Of a stretch of DNA of 64,000 nt, positions 19,201-26,219 are shown piece by piece. The DNA lies in NCBI RefSeq assembly GCF_025717555.1, contig NZ_JAJIRP010000003.1, positions 496,001 through 560,000 on the forward strand. Direction: 5' to 3'. Below the pieces are notes generated by a model that did no database searches, had not been told where the DNA came from, and saw only the letters and a list, made by a program, of their open reading frames with translations. Origin of the DNA: Paucibacter sp. B2R-40. GTDB lineage: Bacteria > Pseudomonadota > Gammaproteobacteria > Burkholderiales > Burkholderiaceae_C. Within the stretch, counting starts at the first letter, position 1; every line of letters begins with the position of its first letter. The position numbers and the translations under genes are program-made.

Positions 19201-20355
19201 ATGGCAAAGCGTGACTATTACGAAGCCCTCGGTGTCGCAAAAAATGCGACCGAGGACGAAATCAAGAAGGCCTACCGCAAGCTGGCCATGAAGTACCACC
19301 CTGACCGCAATCAGGGCGAGGGTGCGAAAAAGGCCGAAGAGCAATTCAAGGAAGGCAAAGAAGCCTACGAGATGCTCTCCAACCCGCAAAAGCGCGCTGC
19401 CTATGACCAGCATGGCCACGCGGGGGTGGACCCGAATATGGGTGGCCGAGGCGGAGCCGGCGGCGAAGGCTTTGGTGGCTTTGCCGAGGCCTTTGGCGAC
19501 ATCTTCGGCGACATATTCAATGGCGGCGCCGGTGGTGCTGGCCGGCGCGGTGGCGGCGGTGGCCAACAAGTCTACCGCGGCAGTGATCTGTCCTACGCGA
19601 TGGAAATCACGCTGGAAGAGGCGGCGCGCGGCAAGGAGTCCCAGATTCGCATCCCGAGTTGGGAAAGCTGCGAGACCTGCAGCGGCAGTGGCGCCAAACC
19701 CGGCACCAGCGCCAAGACCTGCGGCTCCTGCAATGGCGCCGGCACCGTGCACATGCGCCAAGGCTTCTTCTCGGTGCAGCAAACCTGCCCGCATTGCCAC
19801 GGGACCGGCAAGATCATTCCCGACCCTTGCACGGCCTGCAATGGCCAAGGCAAGGTCAAGAAGAGCAAGACGCTGGAAGTCAAGATCCCGGCCGGCATCA
19901 ACGAAGGCATGCGGATTCGTTCGGCCGGCAATGGTGAGCCCGGTGTCAATGGCGGCCCGGCCGGCGATCTCTATATCGAGATCCGTCTGAAACAGCACGA
20001 GATTTTCGAGCGTGACGGCGATGATCTGCACTGCACCATGCCAACGCCGCTGACCACGGCCACATTGGGTGGAACCATTGAAGTACCGACCCTGGGTGGC
20101 AAGGCCGAGATCGACCTGCCTGAGGGTACGCAACATGGCAAAACCTTCCGCCTTCGCGGCAAGGGCATCAAGGGCGTGCGCTCGAGCTACCCGGGTGACT
20201 TGTACTGCCATATCAGCGTCGAAACACCGGTCAAGCTGACCGAGCATCAGCGCAAGCTGATGAAGGAGCTGGACAAGTCCTTCCGTGACGGTGGTGAGCG
20301 CCATTCGCCCAACACCAAGAGCTGGACTGACCGGGTCAAGGATATTTTCAAGTAA
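19201..20355 (+). CDS. dnaJ: Chaperone protein DnaJ (Hsp40)
   Basis: Type I Hsp40 that delivers substrates to DnaK and stimulates its ATPase. The 384-residue protein has the J domain ([23 protein letters not shown] in MKYHPDRNQ), a Gly/Phe-rich stretch (about 75-125), four zinc-binding CxxCxGxG repeats ([32 protein letters not shown]) and the C-terminal substrate domains. It lies 129 bases after dnaK; the gap has no promoter I would trust, and a strong terminator follows, so it ends the heat-shock transcript. Confidence 0.98.
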   Translation: MAKRDYYEALGVAKNATEDEIKKAYRKLAMKYHPDRNQGEGAKKAEEQFKEGKEAYEMLSNPQKRAAYDQHGHAGVDPNMGGRGGAGGEGFGGFAEAFGDIFGDIFNGGAGGAGRRGGGGGQQVYRGSDLSYAMEITLEEAARGKESQIRIPSWESCETCSGSGAKPGTSAKTCGSCNGAGTVHMRQGFFSVQQTCPHCHGTGKIIPDPCTACNGQGKVKKSKTLEVKIPAGINEGMRIRSAGNGEPGVNGGPAGDLYIEIRLKQHEIFERDGDDLHCTMPTPLTTATLGGTIEVPTLGGKAEIDLPEGTQHGKTFRLRGKGIKGVRSSYPGDLYCHISVETPVKLTEHQRKLMKELDKSFRDGGERHSPNTKSWTDRVKDIFK

Positions 20356-20377
20356 TCAGCTTCACCGCCATGAAGCC

Positions 20378-20416
20378 AAAGCGCCCTTTGTCCCCACAGG
20401 CAAGGGCGCTTTTTTT
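20378..20416 (+). terminator. Intrinsic terminator after dnaJ
   Basis: AAAGCGCCCTT (20378-20388) pairs with AAGGGCGCTTT (20402-20412) around a 13-base loop and runs into seven Ts. It ends the grpE-dnaK-dnaJ unit 22 bases after the dnaJ stop. Confidence 0.9.
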
Positions 20417-20551
20417 GTGTCAACTTGCACGCCCCAAGGTCAGCTTGATTCATGTTCTCCGCAGTCCAGCCGATAAAGTCGGTGTGAGAAGCCCTGCACC
20501 CCAACCAAGCTCAAATCCACAGATGACTCAGCAAGCGCGCGGGAGCCAGGC

Positions 20552-22171
20552 ATGGCGATGATGGACAGCGATATTCAGAATGCTTGCGCACTGGTCATCG
20601 ACAGTAACGCAACATCGCGCAGCCTGATGGCCTCCCAACTGAGAGACTTGGGCGTGGCTCAGGTGCGCCAAGCCACGCGCATCAACGATGCGCGCGTGAT
20701 CCTTGAGCACAAGGCCTATGACATCGTGCTATGCGACTACCATTTTGATGGCAGCGAGATGTCGGGGCAGGACCTTCTGGATGAACTGCGACGCGAACAT
20801 TTACTGCCTTATTCGACCGTGTTCGTGATGGTCACTGGCGAAGCGTCTTACAGCAAGGTGGCGGAGGCTGCCGAAGCGGCACTTGATGCCTACCTGGTCA
20901 AGCCCTACACCATGGCGTCCTTGGCCGACCGCTTGGCCAATGCACGCCATCGCAAGCGTGTCCTGAAGGATATCTTTGAGGCGATCGAGCGACAGGACTT
21001 TGAAAGTGCGGCCGGTCATTGCCTGAAACGCTTCGAGGCGCGTGGTCAGTTTTGGCTCTACGCCGCCCGCATTGGCGCTGAGCTGCTGCTGCGGCTCAAC
21101 CGCTTCGATGACGCCCGCAAGCTTTATGACGCCATCATCGAGGCCAAAACAGTGCCATGGGCTCGCTTAGGTGTGGCCCGCACCGAGCTGGGTTCGGGCA
21201 ATATGGCTGCGGCACGCCGTACGCTGGAGACCTTGATTGGCGACATACCCGACCATGCGGATTCCCACGATGTGATGGGCCGGGTGCAAATGGATTTGGG
21301 CGAAATCGAAGGCGCCTTGGCCACCTATCGAACCGCTGCGCGCCTGACACCGGGCTGCCTGCTGCGGGCACAGCGCTGCGGCTGCCTGGCCTTCTACGCC
21401 GGCCAACGCCCCGAAGCGCTGAAACAGCTTGAGCAGACGATGGCGCAGGGTCTGCGCTCCAAGCTGTTCGACATGCTGAGCCTGGCCCTGATTGGTTTGA
21501 TGCGATTTGATAACCGGGACAGCAAAGGGCTCAAGTACGCTTGCGACGCGATGACCAGCGAGCTTGAACGCCACCCGAATTCCAAGCGCTTGCAGCGCTT
21601 TGATGTGCTGTTCCAATGCCTGCGTTTCATGATGGAGAAGCGCGTCGCCGACGCGCTTGAATTGGCGCGCAACTTGACCCGCCGAGCCAGTGAACAAGAA
21701 GACTTCGACCTAGAGGCGGCGAGTCTTTTGTTGGCCCTGTGGGTGCGCCTGGCCGCGATGATCGAGTTGGATGAAATGGATCAGTTGGTGACTCAACTGG
21801 GTCTGCGTTTTTGCACGGCCAAGGCAGCCACTGAAGTGCTCGTTGCCATGAGCGAAGGCAATCAACGTGTGGCTGAGGAGCTGCGCAACAGCCACGCCAA
21901 GATTTTCAGCATCGCCGAAACCGCGATGCGCCATTCAATGCGCGGATCGGCTCGGGTCGGCGTGGAACTGTTGATTCAGCAGGGTGAAGCCACTCGCAAC
22001 GCCAAGCTCATTGATATGGCCAGCCTGGTGCTCAAACGTCATACCGAAAAAATTGAGGACGCCGAAGATCTGGCTGAAACGATTCAGCAGCTGCACACCA
22101 AGTATGTCCTGCCGCTGGGCGGCACGGCCAACCGCAAGCGAGCGGCTGGCGGACTGGCTTTGCGCACCTGA
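20552..22171 (+). CDS. Response-regulator receiver protein with TPR-type C-terminus
   Basis: A 539-residue cytoplasmic protein. Residues 8-125 are a receiver domain: CALVIDSNATSRSLM with the first acidic position, the phospho-acceptor Asp in IVLCDYHFDGSEMSG, FVMVTGEAS with the Thr, and the Lys of DAYLVKPYTMASL. From about 150 on it is helical with tetratricopeptide-like repeats (ARLGVARTELGSGNMAAA, DVMGRVQMDLGEIEGALATY), with no DNA-binding or enzyme domain, so it probably acts by protein contact. GGGAG before the ATG at 20552 supports the start; an ATG two codons later is also possible. No kinase gene is adjacent. A GCCGATAA box at 20469-20476 resembles the -10 of flagellar sigma-28 promoters, but a matching -35 is not clear. 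Confidence 0.85.
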   Translation: MAMMDSDIQNACALVIDSNATSRSLMASQLRDLGVAQVRQATRINDARVILEHKAYDIVLCDYHFDGSEMSGQDLLDELRREHLLPYSTVFVMVTGEASYSKVAEAAEAALDAYLVKPYTMASLADRLANARHRKRVLKDIFEAIERQDFESAAGHCLKRFEARGQFWLYAARIGAELLLRLNRFDDARKLYDAIIEAKTVPWARLGVARTELGSGNMAAARRTLETLIGDIPDHADSHDVMGRVQMDLGEIEGALATYRTAARLTPGCLLRAQRCGCLAFYAGQRPEALKQLEQTMAQGLRSKLFDMLSLALIGLMRFDNRDSKGLKYACDAMTSELERHPNSKRLQRFDVLFQCLRFMMEKRVADALELARNLTRRASEQEDFDLEAASLLLALWVRLAAMIELDEMDQLVTQLGLRFCTAKAATEVLVAMSEGNQRVAEELRNSHAKIFSIAETAMRHSMRGSARVGVELLIQQGEATRNAKLIDMASLVLKRHTEKIEDAEDLAETIQQLHTKYVLPLGGTANRKRAAGGLALRT

Positions 22172-22207
22172 TGCCGTAGTGCACCCTCGCGCGCGGCGCA
22201 AGAAAAA

Positions 22208-22380
22208 TCAATACTCGTCGCCACTCACCCCCACATAGCCGGGTGCGAGATTCTCAAACTTGGTGTGCATGCGCTGGAAGAACAGCTTGACCGTACCGAC
22301 GGGACCATTTCGCTGCTTGGCGATGATGATCTCGGCAATGCCCGGCTCTTTGGACTCTTCCTTCATGTAGTAGCCCACCA
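22208..22380 (-). pseudogene. 3' fragment of replicative helicase gene dnaB
   Basis: Reading the minus strand gives [20 protein letters not shown], then [17 protein letters not shown] and [18 protein letters not shown] followed by a stop at 22208-22210. This is the C-terminal end of DnaB: the AEIII-KQRNGP-GTVKL stretch is nearly invariant and the ending matches betaproteobacterial DnaB. Only about 56 codons remain of an expected 460; the similarity stops abruptly at about 22378, where a different gene piece begins. The true 3' end and stop are kept. It may be a leftover of a deletion or one end of an element inserted in the 3' part of dnaB. Confidence 0.82.
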
Positions 22381-22626
22381 ACCATCACGCGCCTCTACAG
22401 CGGCACTTACCTGCTGGACAAAAACCACAAGGAGTGGGAATTTGCCTTGCTGTTCGTGCGCGTTTTTCACGCGCTGGACTCCGTCGTCGGTGACGCATCG
22501 ATCGCCCGCAAGTGGCTTGGCAGTGACAACCTTTGCTTGAACGCCAAGCCAATCGAGATGATTCGCAACACTGAAGGTCTGGTGCGTGTCGTTCAATACC
22601 TTGACGCCAGCCCTGGCCTCGCCTGA
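22375..22626 (+). pseudogene. C-terminal part of a DUF2384 (MbcA/ParS/Xre-type) antitoxin
   Basis: An open frame without a start codon reads [80 protein letters not shown] and stops at 22624-22626. The ARKWL-N-L-P-E-I-T-GL-V-YLDA pattern is the toxin-binding domain (DUF2384) of antitoxins that pair with RES-domain toxins. The N-terminal part is missing at the junction with the dnaB fragment, and no RES toxin gene follows. It is most likely a dead remnant. Assignment rests on motif pattern, not a search. Confidence 0.65.
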
Positions 22627-22663
22627 CGCGGTTGCTTGGGCAGGAGCCTTGTAGCGCAGCAGC

Positions 22664-22957
22664 CTCGCGCAGGACGCGAACAAAGGTCTCTACAAGGCGT
22701 GAGGCGGATACTGGCTTGTGCATCAAGGGCAAGCCCAGGCGAGCCGCTTCCGCAGCCGAGGCTGCATCGACGTCTGCTGTGACAATCAGCGCGGAGAGTT
22801 CTTCGCCGCATGCCGCCTGTACGTGGCGGATGGCACCAAAGCCGTCACCGCTTGCGACAAGGCCCAGATCCGTGACGAGCAGGTCTGAAATACGTAGGTG
22901 CTGCGCCAACTCGCTGCATGCTGCTACAGCGGAGCAGCATGCCAACCACCGAGCCAC
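22664..22957 (-). pseudogene. Broken response-regulator receiver domain
   Basis: The minus-strand frame from 22957 gives LRISDLLVTDLGLVASGDGF, GAIRHVQAACGEELSALIVT and ADVDAASAAEAARLGLPLMH-KPVSASRLV. These are beta-3 with the phospho-Asp (LLVTD), beta-4 (ALIVTAD) and beta-5 with the conserved Lys-Pro of a receiver domain, in the style found at the C-terminus of hybrid histidine kinases. The first beta strand and acidic pair are missing, and after about residue 98 the frame continues only as an antisense shadow of the antitoxin piece. It is therefore a fragment, presumably of a lost hybrid kinase. Confidence 0.6.
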
Positions 22958-23006
22958 CCCATTGAATGCAAATGGCTTCTAAGCTCTGGCGGTTGCCCTC
23001 AGCCGA

Positions 23007-23759
23007 CTAAGAAAACAGTTCTCGCTCGATCAGTGCCAAGTAGCGATTCGTATAGAACAAGTCGGGCTGATGTGGTCGCGGACGAACCAGGACCAAAAAG
23101 CCGGGAGTTTTCGGATCATCAAGATCAAAGGTGACCAGGCCGACACCAGAGATCTCGCAGAGTGCATCCAAGCGAGCGATTTCGTCGGCATTTGCTTGAC
23201 GAGGAATGACTAGATACGAGCGGTGGCTGAACAGACGGTATGCACAGGCCTGGCCGTAGGCCGTTACGAGTTGCATTGTGTCCGCCTTGATCTCTGCCGC
23301 GACGATTTCAGTGGGAACCTTGATCACGTCGCTGCGCTTTGACTCTCGCTTGCCGATCACATCAGGCGTTCCCCAACGATCCCGGAAGATGTTACCGCCA
23401 AGTGGAATGGCGTGGGTTGCTTCCTCGGCCTCGTTCTTCAGCCAGTCTGCGAACGGCGAATAGAACTGATCTTGACGGACCTTTGGTTGAGCTGGTCCCG
23501 CTCGGACGATGGGCTCGTCGGTGGCTTCAGGCTCCTTATAGTCAGCGTGGCGGTAGAGGCCTTTTGATGGCTTCCAGACCGACTCAGGCAGGACCACGTC
23601 CAAGTTCCAGATTGTCGAGTTGATTGTTCCCGTGTTGAACGACGGCGGCCCATCGCGCAGCCTGCGGAACAATTCCGAGTAATGCAGCCCTTCAGGGTGC
23701 GCCTTGATCAACTCCACCGCCTGCAGTTTGATCCGTTCTCTGATGCCTGGTGCCTTCAT
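23007..23759 (-). CDS. Winged-helix protein with PD-(D/E)XK nuclease-like domain
   Basis: A 250-residue protein of unknown role. Residues 5-73 look like a winged helix-turn-helix (AVELIKAHPEGLHYSELFRR, then TGTINSTIWNL and KGLYRH). Residues 95-190 carry a restriction-endonuclease-like core: the Asp of WGTPDVIG (Asp133), the E-x-K of IVAAEIKAD (Glu156, Lys158) and a conserved-looking Gln170 in AYGQACAYRLFSHRSYLVIP. Spacing and order fit PD-(D/E)XK nucleases. Upstream and divergent is a small XRE regulator, a layout seen for restriction and defence genes; no methyltransferase is present, so a standard restriction-modification pair is not supported. The ATG at 23759 has no clear ribosome-binding site. 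It lies in a scrambled accessory segment. Confidence 0.65.
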   Translation of the reverse strand: MKAPGIRERIKLQAVELIKAHPEGLHYSELFRRLRDGPPSFNTGTINSTIWNLDVVLPESVWKPSKGLYRHADYKEPEATDEPIVRAGPAQPKVRQDQFYSPFADWLKNEAEEATHAIPLGGNIFRDRWGTPDVIGKRESKRSDVIKVPTEIVAAEIKADTMQLVTAYGQACAYRLFSHRSYLVIPRQANADEIARLDALCEISGVGLVTFDLDDPKTPGFLVLVRPRPHQPDLFYTNRYLALIERELFS

Positions 23760-23830
23760 ATCAGGAGAGGATTCCCAGTTGGTTCGTTTCGCACACAGGC
23801 ATCAATAGTTTCTCCAGATTCGCGCAATGA

Positions 23831-23842
23831 ACGCTATAGCGT
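23831..23842. promoter_or_regulatory. Palindrome between the nuclease-like and XRE genes
   Basis: ACGCTATAGCGT is a perfect 12-bp palindrome, followed directly by a second TAGCG (GTGTAGCGCT), in the 132-base gap between the two divergent starts. It is well placed to be the operator of the XRE protein. This is inference from position and symmetry. Confidence 0.45.
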
Positions 23843-23870
23843 GTAGCGCTTTGGCATTCTAGGTGAGGAA

Positions 23871-23891
23871 ATCAAGGTTTTACGCCTTGAT
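23871..23891 (+). promoter_or_regulatory. Inverted repeat between Shine-Dalgarno and XRE start
   Basis: ATCAAGG, a 7-base loop and CCTTGAT end on the base before the ATG. GAGGAA (23865-23870) lies directly before the repeat, too far from the ATG (21 bases) to act unless the hairpin forms and brings it next to the start. It may be a translational switch or a second operator. Confidence 0.45.
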
Positions 23892-24188
23892 ATGAAGAAC
23901 TCACCTCAGAACCACCTCGCTAGCGCGCTGCGCAAGGCTCGAAATGCAGCCGGTCTGTCCCAAGAGGAGTTCGGCGCGGTCTCTGGGCGGACGTACATCA
24001 GCCAGTTGGAGCGAGGTGAACGCCAAGCCACGCTGGCGAAGATTGATGATCTCGCCTCCGTGTTGCAGATACACCCCGCAGCACTTGTTGCTCTTGCCTA
24101 CCTTCCTGATCAAGCTGGAGAGGACGCTGTGGAGAAGCTTCTGACGACGGTCCGCGAGGAACTGATGGCGATGCTGGCTGCAGGCTAG
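23892..24188 (+). CDS. Small XRE-family (HTH_3) transcriptional regulator
   Basis: A 98-residue DNA-binding protein. Residues 9-66 form a Cro/C1-type helix-turn-helix: LASALRKARNAAGLSQEEFG, then RTYISQLERGERQATLAKID and a final helix LASVLQIHPAALVALAY. The remaining 30 residues are an acidic helical tail (EDAVEKLLTTVREELMAMLA). Size and sequence style recall controller proteins of restriction systems and phage-type repressors. It is divergent from the nuclease-like gene, with palindromes in the shared gap, so it probably controls that gene and itself. No classical ribosome-binding site stands at the right distance; see the inverted repeat just before the ATG. Confidence 0.8.
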   Translation: MKNSPQNHLASALRKARNAAGLSQEEFGAVSGRTYISQLERGERQATLAKIDDLASVLQIHPAALVALAYLPDQAGEDAVEKLLTTVREELMAMLAAG

Positions 24189-24402
24189 CGGATAAGCAGC
24201 AAAGGTCCGAAAGGCAACCAGTGGCAGATAGGCAGCCCTGTGCGTCGAAGGTTTCAAGGGCTATTTGCATTCTGAGGTTGGAAACTAGGCGACAACGGCG
24301 CCTTGAAACCAGTCTGATTTGTGCAAAATCTGGTTGCCCAGCACAAAAACCTAGCGGCCCGCTGTGAGCGATGCAGGGTTGAAATACCAAATGGAAAGCG
24401 TC

Positions 24403-24892
24403 TGCACCGCAGCGACTGCGGCCATTGGCGGTGGAGAGCCGGACTCACGGTGCGGGCCGCCCAGCCGTCACTGACCGGAGCAGAGTTTGCGGCGCGGATG
24501 TCCGGTCTCGAATGTGCTGCAGTCATTCAGAGGAGCCGCTCACGAAATCGTCGGTCAACCGGAGTCGAAGGGCTACTGTTTGACTCGTCGAATAAGCGCG
24601 ATCGACTCCATAGGAGTCGATCGTTCCCTCGTCATCTGCGGCAGCAGTGTGCCCATTGCGGGCATCCAAAGTCACGCTTTCTAAGTCAACGATGCAGCTG
24701 CTGCAGCCTTTGGCGGTCAAGGGCCAGACTCACGGTGCCTGCCACTCAGCGGTCACTGACCCGCCCCAGTGTTGGCTGCACCGATGTCGGGTATCGAATG
24801 TGCTGCGGTCATTCAGGTCGGCAACTCATTCGGCCTCAATAGGCCGCGGTCAAATGTCCAACGCTTGAACCGTCGAATAGGCGGTACCGATC
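24403..24892 (+). repeat. Two diverged direct repeats, offset about 286 bases
   Basis: Copy 1 (about 24403-24604) and copy 2 (about 24689-24892) share several exact blocks in the same order. These include GGACTCACGGTGC against AGACTCACGGTGC, CGTCACTGACC against GGTCACTGACC, TCGAATGTGCTGC followed by GTCATTCAG in both, and a closing CGTCGAATA-GCG. Offsets of the blocks are 285-287 bases. Neither copy is coding. Confidence 0.7.
24599..24623. other. 11-bp perfect hairpin at the end of repeat copy 1
   Basis: CGATCGACTCC, an ATA loop and GGAGTCGATCG form a perfect stem. No T-run follows, so it is not a typical terminator. It marks the end of the first direct-repeat copy. Confidence 0.6.
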
Positions 24893-25040
24893 CTTAGAAA
24901 TCATTCGCGGTAGACAAGACCAGTCGCTCACTCCTCCAGCGATTGCCAAGAACCTTACATGCCGACGTTAACGATTGCCGCAGACGGTAGCAGAATCTTT
25001 GCACCCCGCAAGCAGAAACTAAGCACCTCAACGGCACCAA

Positions 25041-25196
25041 CTACACCGGCCAGCTGCCCTGAATCAGCTGGATCACGGCCGCCGGCGGCACCGACTGCAG
25101 CAGCGATTGGGTGAAGCGGTCGCCCATGACCGGCTGGTAGGTCACCGTCGGCGTGTTCGACCAACTGCCCTCGCCGCCCAGCCGCAGCAGACTGGT
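25041..25196 (-). pseudogene. Possible fragment of a hypothetical lipoprotein gene
   Basis: The minus-strand frame reads SLLRLGGEGSWSNTPTVTYQ, PVMGDRFTQSLLQSVPPAAV, IQLIQGSWPV and stops. This resembles, from memory, the N-terminal half of an uncharacterised proteobacterial lipoprotein family in which a TVTYxPLxGxxFxxSLLxPIP stretch is conserved. Both ends are missing, so it would be debris. The recognition is weak and needs a search. Confidence 0.3.
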
Positions 25197-25312
25197 GCCG
25201 GGGCTGTCAGTCGACCGCGCGCAAGAGCGCCGAGCAGAGCTATTCGGGTGAAAGACCATGGCCCGCAGGCGTGGACTCCGGCAATGACAGGATCACAGGC
25301 AATCGAGCGACC

Positions 25313-26113
25313 TTACCGGTCCAGCGGGAACTTGGTGCAACCCAATTTGCTGGAGATATCGCGACTGGCCGCAGTCAGCATCGCAATGACTTCCGGCGCC
25401 TTTTCCTCGTCATAGCGAAAGGTCGGAAAGGAAACGCTCATGCCGGCAATCGGCTGGTTCAGCCGGTCAAAAATCGGGATGCCCAGGCAGCGGATATGTT
25501 CATCGAACTCCTCCCTGTCCTCGCCATACCCTTGCGCCTTGACTCGCTCCAGCTCGACCAAAAAGGCTTGCCGGTCGACGATGGTTTTGTCGCGGAAGCG
25601 CTTGAACTCGGCGCCATCCAGGATGCGGTCGCGCCGCTCGGGATGCTCCCAGGCCATCAGCACCTTGCCGATGGCGGTGTTGTGCAGCGGCGCGCGCCGC
25701 CCTACTTTGGAATACATGCCCAGCGTGTGGCGTGAATCGATCTTGTGCACATAGATGATCTCGCTGTCGATCAAAGTGCCCAAGTGAACCGTCTCGCCGG
25801 TCTTGTCGGCCAGCATCTGCATATGGTGCTTGGCCAGATCCACCAGATCCGGGTACTGCAAGGCCTTGGCGCCCAGTTCGAAAGCCCGCATGGTCAGGCC
25901 ATAGCGCTCGCTGTCGGCTTGTTGATGCACATAGCCCAGCGTCATCATGGTCTGCAAGAAGCGATAGACCGTCGCCTTGGGCATGGCCAAGCGCACCGAC
26001 AGATCCGAAATGCCGGTCTCGCTGCGCTCTGACAAGGCCTGCAAGATCGCAAAAACCTTCAGTACCGCCGCAACCGATTCCGGTTGCTTGGCATCGTTTG
26101 ACTCATCGTCCAT
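25313..26113 (-). CDS. kdgR: IclR-family regulator, KdgR type
   Basis: A 266-residue IclR-family regulator. An N-terminal winged helix (LKVFAILQALSERSETGISD, SVRLAMPKATVYRFLQTMMT) is followed by the effector-binding domain (GETVHLGTLIDSEIIYVHKI, MYSKVGRRAPLHNTAIGKVL, GYGEDREEFDEHIRCLGIPI). Line by line the pattern follows enterobacterial KdgR, the 2-keto-3-deoxygluconate-responsive repressor of pectin genes. It sits at the end of the pectin operon on the same strand, and KdgR-box-like palindromes occur at 34856 and 63944. A TTG three codons upstream is possible; ATG at 26113 is preferred. Being KdgR rather than another uronate IclR protein is inferred from context. Confidence 0.85.
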   Translation of the reverse strand: MDDESNDAKQPESVAAVLKVFAILQALSERSETGISDLSVRLAMPKATVYRFLQTMMTLGYVHQQADSERYGLTMRAFELGAKALQYPDLVDLAKHHMQMLADKTGETVHLGTLIDSEIIYVHKIDSRHTLGMYSKVGRRAPLHNTAIGKVLMAWEHPERRDRILDGAEFKRFRDKTIVDRQAFLVELERVKAQGYGEDREEFDEHIRCLGIPIFDRLNQPIAGMSVSFPTFRYDEEKAPEVIAMLTAASRDISSKLGCTKFPLDR

Positions 26114-26139
26114 TTGTTCCAAATGCCTTGGTAAAGCGT

Positions 26140-26149
26140 TTCAATTGAA
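26140..26149. promoter_or_regulatory. Palindrome upstream of the KdgR-type gene
   Basis: TTCAATTGAA lies 27 bases before the start, inside a stretch that also contains GAAACG and AT-rich half-repeats. It may be an autoregulatory site or simply the promoter region. A 9-bp hairpin (GGCTTGCAC/GTGCAAGCC, 26186-26210) separates it from the pectinesterase gene. Confidence 0.3.
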
Positions 26150-26219
26150 TTGAATTATCTCTGAACGGTTGCCCGCCCCCATGAGGGCTTGCACCGAGCG
26201 AGTGCAAGCCGACTAAAAC

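Larger units (their letters stand above)
22172..23006. other. Remnant-filled segment without an intact gene
   Basis: No complete gene is present in these 835 bases. They are a patchwork of three unrelated gene pieces, listed separately: the last 56 codons of dnaB, the C-terminal domain of a DUF2384-type antitoxin, and part of a receiver domain. Short joining stretches are unrecognised. The pieces abut on opposite strands, as expected from repeated insertions and deletions. Confidence 0.7.
24189..25312. other. 1.1-kb non-coding stretch with repeats and gene debris
   Basis: No intact gene is supported. Open frames here lack start signals and family resemblance. The stretch holds a pair of diverged direct repeats of about 200 bases (24403-24604 and 24689-24892), an 11-bp hairpin (24599-24623) and, on the minus strand at 25041-25196, a fragment that may come from a lipoprotein gene. 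Composition and the surrounding gene pieces suggest decayed mobile or accessory DNA. Confidence 0.6.

Noticed and set aside
18541-20304. 587-codon open frame antisense to dnaK and dnaJ
   Set aside because: It runs across two certain genes and the gap between them on the other strand, and its sequence is low-complexity Leu/Gly/Ala.
22265-22540. 91-codon plus-strand open frame
   Set aside because: It is a mixed shadow of the antisense dnaB fragment and of the antitoxin piece in another frame.
24321-24842. 173-codon open frame in the repeat-rich gap
   Set aside because: It crosses both direct-repeat copies in different frames, is Arg/Ser/Cys-rich and has no start signal or family resemblance.
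24189-25312. CRISPR array in the repeat-rich gap
   Set aside because: There are only two long diverged repeats, not short regular repeats with spacers, and no cas gene is present.
22172-25312. Insertion sequence or prophage
   Set aside because: No transposase, integrase or phage structural gene and no terminal inverted repeats with target duplication could be recognised, despite the scrambled content.
25107-25415. 102-codon plus-strand open frame before the KdgR-type gene
   Set aside because: It overlaps the regulator on the other strand and has no recognisable protein pattern.
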